A stretch of 11,043 nucleotides of DNA from Euperipatoides rowelli. Taxonomy: Eukaryota > Onychophora > Udeonychophora > Euonychophora > Peripatopsidae. Under the pieces are notes generated by a model. The model did not search any database, was not told the DNA's origin, and worked only from the letters and a program-made list of their open reading frames with translations. The position numbers were made by a program, and so were the translations under genes. Positions within the stretch are counted from its first letter, which is position 1; each line of letters opens with the position of its first letter. Location: the NCBI GenBank assembly GCA_003024985.2, contig PXIH01S0051797.1; one strand, written 5' to 3'. Below are positions 7,865-11,043 of the stretch, piece after piece.

Positions 7865-8735
7865 TATAGAAGGAGTAGCTCAGGCAATATCTTTATTTTA
7901 ATCATCCTTGACCACTACTCAAAGTGGATTGAGGCCTTCTCACTAAAAACAAGCACCTCAAAATCACTGTCAGCATGTGCATCAATTTTTTTGTAGATAT
8001 GGGATACCAGAAAAAATATCCGACAACAGACCTACTAAAAATTTGGTATTGTAAACAAAAATTTACCTCAATTAGACACCCACAATCAAACCCAGTGGAA
8101 AGGTCAAATGGAATTTTAAAAATATTAATACGCTCCTATGTTGATAATTCCCAGGCAAATTGGGATAAAAATATGCCTGAACTGCTCTTGGCCATGAGAT
8201 CAACGGTTAATTCCACAACAAATTTTAGCCCTGCTAAGTTGTTTCTGGCCGAGAGTTGAGACTTCCTTGGGACAGTATTAATGATACCCTAAAAGTAGAA
8301 ATTAAAAGTGTCGAAAATGACATGTCAGTAAAAGACAGATAAAAAAATTGCCGACATAGTTCAAAAGAACATGATCAAAAATAAAGAGCACCAAAAATCA
8401 GCCGTGTGGAGCTTTGCTGTGGGGGACACAGTAAAGGTGTTCAATTACATACAATGTAGCGTTGAGAATGGTATTAGTGCAGGGCTAACTAAGAATGTGA
8501 AGGGTTCATTTACAGTAAATAATAAAATAAACCATCTGGTATATGAGCTCCAGGACCCAGACAACAAGTCTATTGGTAAATGGAACATATGCCAGATTGA
8601 TAAATTTAATGAAAGAGACATAGAATTGCAGGTTGAGAGAAGCAAGTCAAGGAGCCTGTAGATACAAAACCATATGTGCACTTGCACAATTGCAATACTC
8701 GCAGCAAAAGCAAGGCTGCTGTAATTAAAAAGTAA
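7865..8735 (+). pseudogene. Ty3/gypsy integrase fragment (core and C-terminal domain), frameshifted
   Basis: Integrase joins retrotransposon cDNA to host DNA. The order of motifs is clear but spread over several frames. LDHYSKWIEAF is at about 7907-7939; CRYGIPEKISDN at 7992-8027 holds the second catalytic Asp; HPQSNPVERSNGILK at about 8078-8122 holds the catalytic Glu. WDKNMPELLLAMRSTVNS..SPAKLFLAE then follows to 8254, and the C-terminal domain (FAVGDTVKV, then a GSFTVNN...VYELQDP stretch) runs in the frame 8371-8661. The closing codons sit in yet another frame, ending at TAA 8733-8735. At least four frame breaks show it is non-functional. The N-terminal zinc domain and first catalytic Asp are missing; a transposon end abuts the 5' side. 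It lies inside the hAT interval. Confidence 0.88.
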
Positions 8736-9919
8736 AATGTATGTTAACCTTTCGTTCAGGAATTATTTTTTTGGATTTTTCAAGTGATATGAAATTTTGA
8801 CTTTAAGGTGGTTTAATAAATATATTCTAAAACATTTAGGAATAAACTTATACATTTTTAAAATTGAAATNTTTTAGCTTCAATTTCGAAATTTTATGGC
8901 ATGCATTTTTTAAACACATTAACATACTTTAATTTAAAACAAAAAGCAGTTAAAGAGTACCGTACTTATAATACATATTACTGCTTGCTTATTGTGCAAT
9001 CAACAAAAATGTTATTGTAGCTAAGGTGCAATCACTTTTTTTTTTAAAAAAAAAAAACTTTCTTAAATAAGAAAAGTTTGATTTTTTTTTGTTGTTGCTT
9101 CCAATGCAAATATAGTGTAAATAAAGATATAATAAAGATTTTACTTACATACTATTGCGTTTAATTACAGAAAAATGAATTAAATGGCTTACTGCTTGTA
9201 TTTTTTTTTTTAAAGTTTTAAAGTTAGAACATTCGAATTTTCTGACATGGTACCATGTAAGAAGTTATAAATGTAAAGTATACAGTATATTTCTATGTAT
9301 TTTTTTTTATTCCTTGAAAATTATTTCACATAAACATGTGCGAGCTTTCATTCAATTCTGAAAAGTTAAATCTTGAAGTATTAAAATAGAAAGAGAGAGA
9401 AGCTATTAGCAGTCAAACGATAATTGGTTGCCTGTAAACAAAAATATTTTTCTATAGACAAAAGGAAAGATTGCACAAAACAAATAAAAGTTTCAAACAT
9501 GTCGTATCTAGGCTATCTACTAAAATTTTCAACTGTTTGTTTTTATTTAAGGTGGCATAATTATTAAGCTTCTCACAAATTATTTATGAAATTCAGTCGA
9601 TTTCAGAAAAAGAGACCTTTCACATCATTCAGACAAATAAACCGAATAATAAAATAAAAATAAAATTCTAGACTACAGCTGTGGCTGTAGATGAGGAAAT
9701 TAAGGATCATAAATTTGTTTCAATAAAAAAAAAAAAAAACGGAGATTTTACACATTGATTTGTGCGAAATGTTCTAAATTTAAAATTGTTTTAAATTATT
9801 ACTATTTTTTTTTAAATAAAATAGTTTAATAGATATAGATTTAACATCAATACTAATTACATTTAACTAAATTGCTAAATATTTAAAACCTGTAATTTAT
9901 TATAGCCAACTTTTTATGA
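8736..9919. other. AT-rich stretch of the hAT interior, no gene recognised
   Basis: Very AT-rich with many A and T runs (9038-9058, 9726-9739 and others), one N at 8871, a TACCGTA at 8958 and a TACAGTA at about 9281. No open frame or motif worth calling on either strand. Part may be the 3' LTR or untranslated end of the gypsy copy that supplied the integrase, but no TG...CA boundary is evident. Confidence 0.5.
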
Positions 9920-9944
9920 AATCGGGACATTTAGCGTCCCGATT
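9920..9944. repeat. Subterminal hairpin of the hAT right end
   Basis: A perfect 9-bp stem, AATCGGGAC and GTCCCGATT, with a 7-base loop, lies about 75 bp inside the right terminus. GGGAC or TGGAC cores recur in both orientations at 9924, 9936, 9954, 9963, 9983 and 10003. Such clusters of short motifs near hAT ends usually serve as transposase binding sites; here that role is inferred. Confidence 0.65.
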
Positions 9945-10009
9945 GGATGTCTGTGGGACACCGGGACAATTTGCTCTAAATCTGGACTGTCATGCCAGAT
10001 TCTGGACGT

Positions 10010-10020
10010 TGGGATCCCTA
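10010..10020 (-). repeat. hAT right terminal inverted repeat
   Basis: TGGGATCCCTA, the exact reverse complement of 4879-4889, directly followed by the second ccctacaa. Confidence 0.8.
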
Positions 10021-10028
10021 CCCTACAA
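10021..10028. repeat. 8-bp target site duplication, right copy
   Basis: ccctacaa, identical to 4871-4878. Gypsy RT coding sequence continues straight after it. Confidence 0.88.
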
Positions 10029-10212
10029 AGCTTAAAGAAACTCAAGCTTTCTTAGGCATGACAGGCTGGCTCAGACATCATATTAAAGACTATGCACAAA
10101 TAACAAGGCCATTGTCGGTACCGTACTAATTTCAGGTAAAAACCCTAAAAAATAGTTTAAATGGACTCAAGCCTGCCAAGAATCATTTCTAGCAGTAAAA
10201 GCGGATATTTAG
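10021..10212 (+). pseudogene. Ty3/gypsy reverse transcriptase tail (connection), 3' part after hAT insertion
   Basis: Directly after the target duplication the frame reads KLKETQAFLGMTGWLRHHIKD and then YAQITRPLS, the L..FLG....YR..I.....I..PL region that ends gypsy RT. The frame is then lost around a TACCGTA motif (10119-10125). FKWTQACQESFLAVKADI is readable at 10156-10209 in another frame, matching the FxWTxxCQxAFxxLK motif at the RT to RNase H boundary, with a TAG before it (10153-10155) and another after it (10210-10212). This completes the RT interrupted at 4878. It is decayed beyond function. Confidence 0.85.
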
Positions 10213-10540
10213 CTCAAGAAAATGAGGATGGCTCTTTAAAAATAATTGAATATGCCAGTCGTGTCTTGAAAAAAGCAGAATTAAATTACACCATCTCTGA
10301 AAAAGAGTGCCAAGCCCTCATTTTCTGCATTCACAAATTTAGACCATACTTGCAAAACTCAAAATTCATTATATATATACAGTATATACTGTAGATCACA
10401 TGGCTCTAAAGTGGCTAATGAGGACAAAAGACCTAAAAGGCAGGCTGTGTCGTTGGTCGCTCGTGTTGCAGGAATTTTCCTATGAAATTAGGTGTATTGA
10501 GGGCAAAAACAATAAAATTGCAGATGCTCTATCAAGAGGC
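10200..10540 (+). pseudogene. Ty3/gypsy RNase H domain, with deletion and 11-bp insertion
   Basis: This domain removes RNA from the retrotransposon's RNA-DNA intermediate. Readable are YLAQENEDGSLKIIEYASR, the SEKECQAL helix with its catalytic Glu, FRPYLQNSKFIIY, a DHMALKWL segment, GRLCRWSLVLQEFSYEI and the closing ADALSR with its Asp. The expected segment holding the first catalytic Asp (TDAS and neighbours, roughly 30 residues) is missing between 10200 and 10205, so the deletion alone kills the domain. A second lesion is an 11-bp TA-rich insertion (about 10377-10387), which creates a TAG (10392-10394) and shifts the downstream frame, open from 10400. Confidence 0.88.
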
Positions 10541-11043
10541 ACTACAATCCCACCTGAGAACAAACCCGATTACCTAGATAGAAATACCCCAGCCCCTAGT
10601 ATAAATAATATATCTGAAATAAAAATTGAAATTTCAAATGTCTCTTTAAAACAAATTAAAGATGAACAAATTAAAGAAAAATGGATAATAGAGATGAGAG
10701 AACGTGCATCCAACAAAAAAGGACAATTTACAAATTACTTAATTAAAAATGACATCCTCTATTATAAAAACATTCATGATATTGACAATAATTTAAGAAT
10801 TGTAATACCTAGAAAACTCGTATACAATAAGTGAATTTCATGACAGGCCCTCTAGTGGTCATTTTGGTTTAGATAAAACTGTAGAAAAAATTAAGAACAG
10901 AGCCTTTTCACACCTTATGTATGCAGACATTGATTTATACATTAAAACATGCAAAAATTGCTAATTAACAAAACACAACAATTATACCCCATGGTAGCAA
11001 ATTATGTTTCAAGGCCTCTTGAGTTGATGAGCATCGACTATAT
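10541..11043 (+). pseudogene. Ty3/gypsy integrase N-terminus (zinc-binding HHCC region), runs off window
   Basis: A linker follows RNase H up to the stop at 10832-10834 (LVYNK). In a shifted frame EFHDRPSSGHFGLDKTVEKI follows, then ADIDLYIKTCKNC (to 10961). These give the two His and two Cys of the integrase zinc module. A TAA follows the last Cys (10962-10964). Another frame then gives RPLELMSIDY at the window edge, where the Asp should be the first catalytic residue of the integrase core. This copy therefore also has stops and frameshifts, and its core domain lies beyond 11043. Confidence 0.86.

Larger units (their letters stand above)
4879..10020. mobile_element. hAT-type insertion interval (5142 bp, no visible transposase)
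   Basis: The ends share an 11-bp inverted repeat, TAGGGATCCCA, at 4879-4889 and 10010-10020. Perfect 8-bp target duplications flank it. TAGGG-type ends with 8-bp duplications are typical of hAT elements. Subterminal tggac motifs occur at both ends (4910; 9983 and 10003), and the right end adds several gggac/gtccc copies. No hAT transposase (no RW dimerisation region or zinc finger) could be read inside, so the element is non-autonomous, gutted or composite. The interval carries foreign pieces: a copia-like Gag remnant, an RNase H1 exon, another transposon end and a gypsy integrase. GGGATCCC is itself palindromic, so the TIR alone is modest evidence. The duplication and the frame continuity are what make the call strong. 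Confidence 0.78.

Noticed and set aside
8445-8687. Minus-strand 80-codon frame
   Set aside because: It is the antisense shadow of the gypsy integrase C-terminus.
1-11043. tRNA, rRNA, CRISPR or bacterial-type operon features
   Set aside because: No cloverleaf, A/B box pair, spaced direct repeats or clustered open genes were seen. The window has eukaryotic exon structure and retroelements.

Overview
The window is AT-rich, non-coding-heavy animal DNA, most likely from an invertebrate. It has spliced exons, no operon structure, dense homopolymer and TA-rich tracts, and many decayed transposable elements. I cannot name the species. Single N bases (520, 530, 533, 2002, 5021, 5278, 7752, 8871) suggest a draft shotgun assembly.

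The only host gene I recognise lies on the minus strand: the 3' part of a ribonuclease H1 gene. Three exons are readable from their splice sites, reading phase and protein motifs: 7248-7302 (around the NNRAEI glutamate), 3464-3588 (the GWK..GWK block) and 3183-3350 (AGH and the EAADRLA aspartate, then an acidic tail and stop). The exon that should encode the intervening alpha-helix and TDS segment is not visible anywhere in the window, and the 5' exons are also absent.

The rest is layered mobile DNA. A Ty3/gypsy pol gene on the plus strand is cut in two: an RT piece at about 4609-4878, and RT tail, RNase H and integrase N-terminus from 10021 to the window end. Exactly between them is a 5142-bp interval (4879-10020) with 11-bp terminal inverted repeats and a perfect 8-bp target duplication (ccctacaa), the signature of a hAT transposon. 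No hAT transposase is visible inside. The interval instead holds a Ty1/copia-like Gag remnant (5745-5906, possibly behind a short LTR), the RNase H1 exon at 7248-7302, an end of another DNA transposon (about 7826-7860), and a frameshifted gypsy integrase (7865-8735).

The main puzzle is that one RNase H1 exon sits inside the hAT-bounded interval while the next two lie outside it, with one exon missing. This could be exon capture or movement by the hAT, later rearrangement, a pseudogene, or a misassembly. A second pattern is a scattered TACNGTA palindrome, including an 11-bp insertion of it inside the gypsy RNase H coding region. Remaining stretches (1-797, 821-3025, 3589-4608, 5907-7247, 7303-7825, 8736-9919) show no gene I can support.
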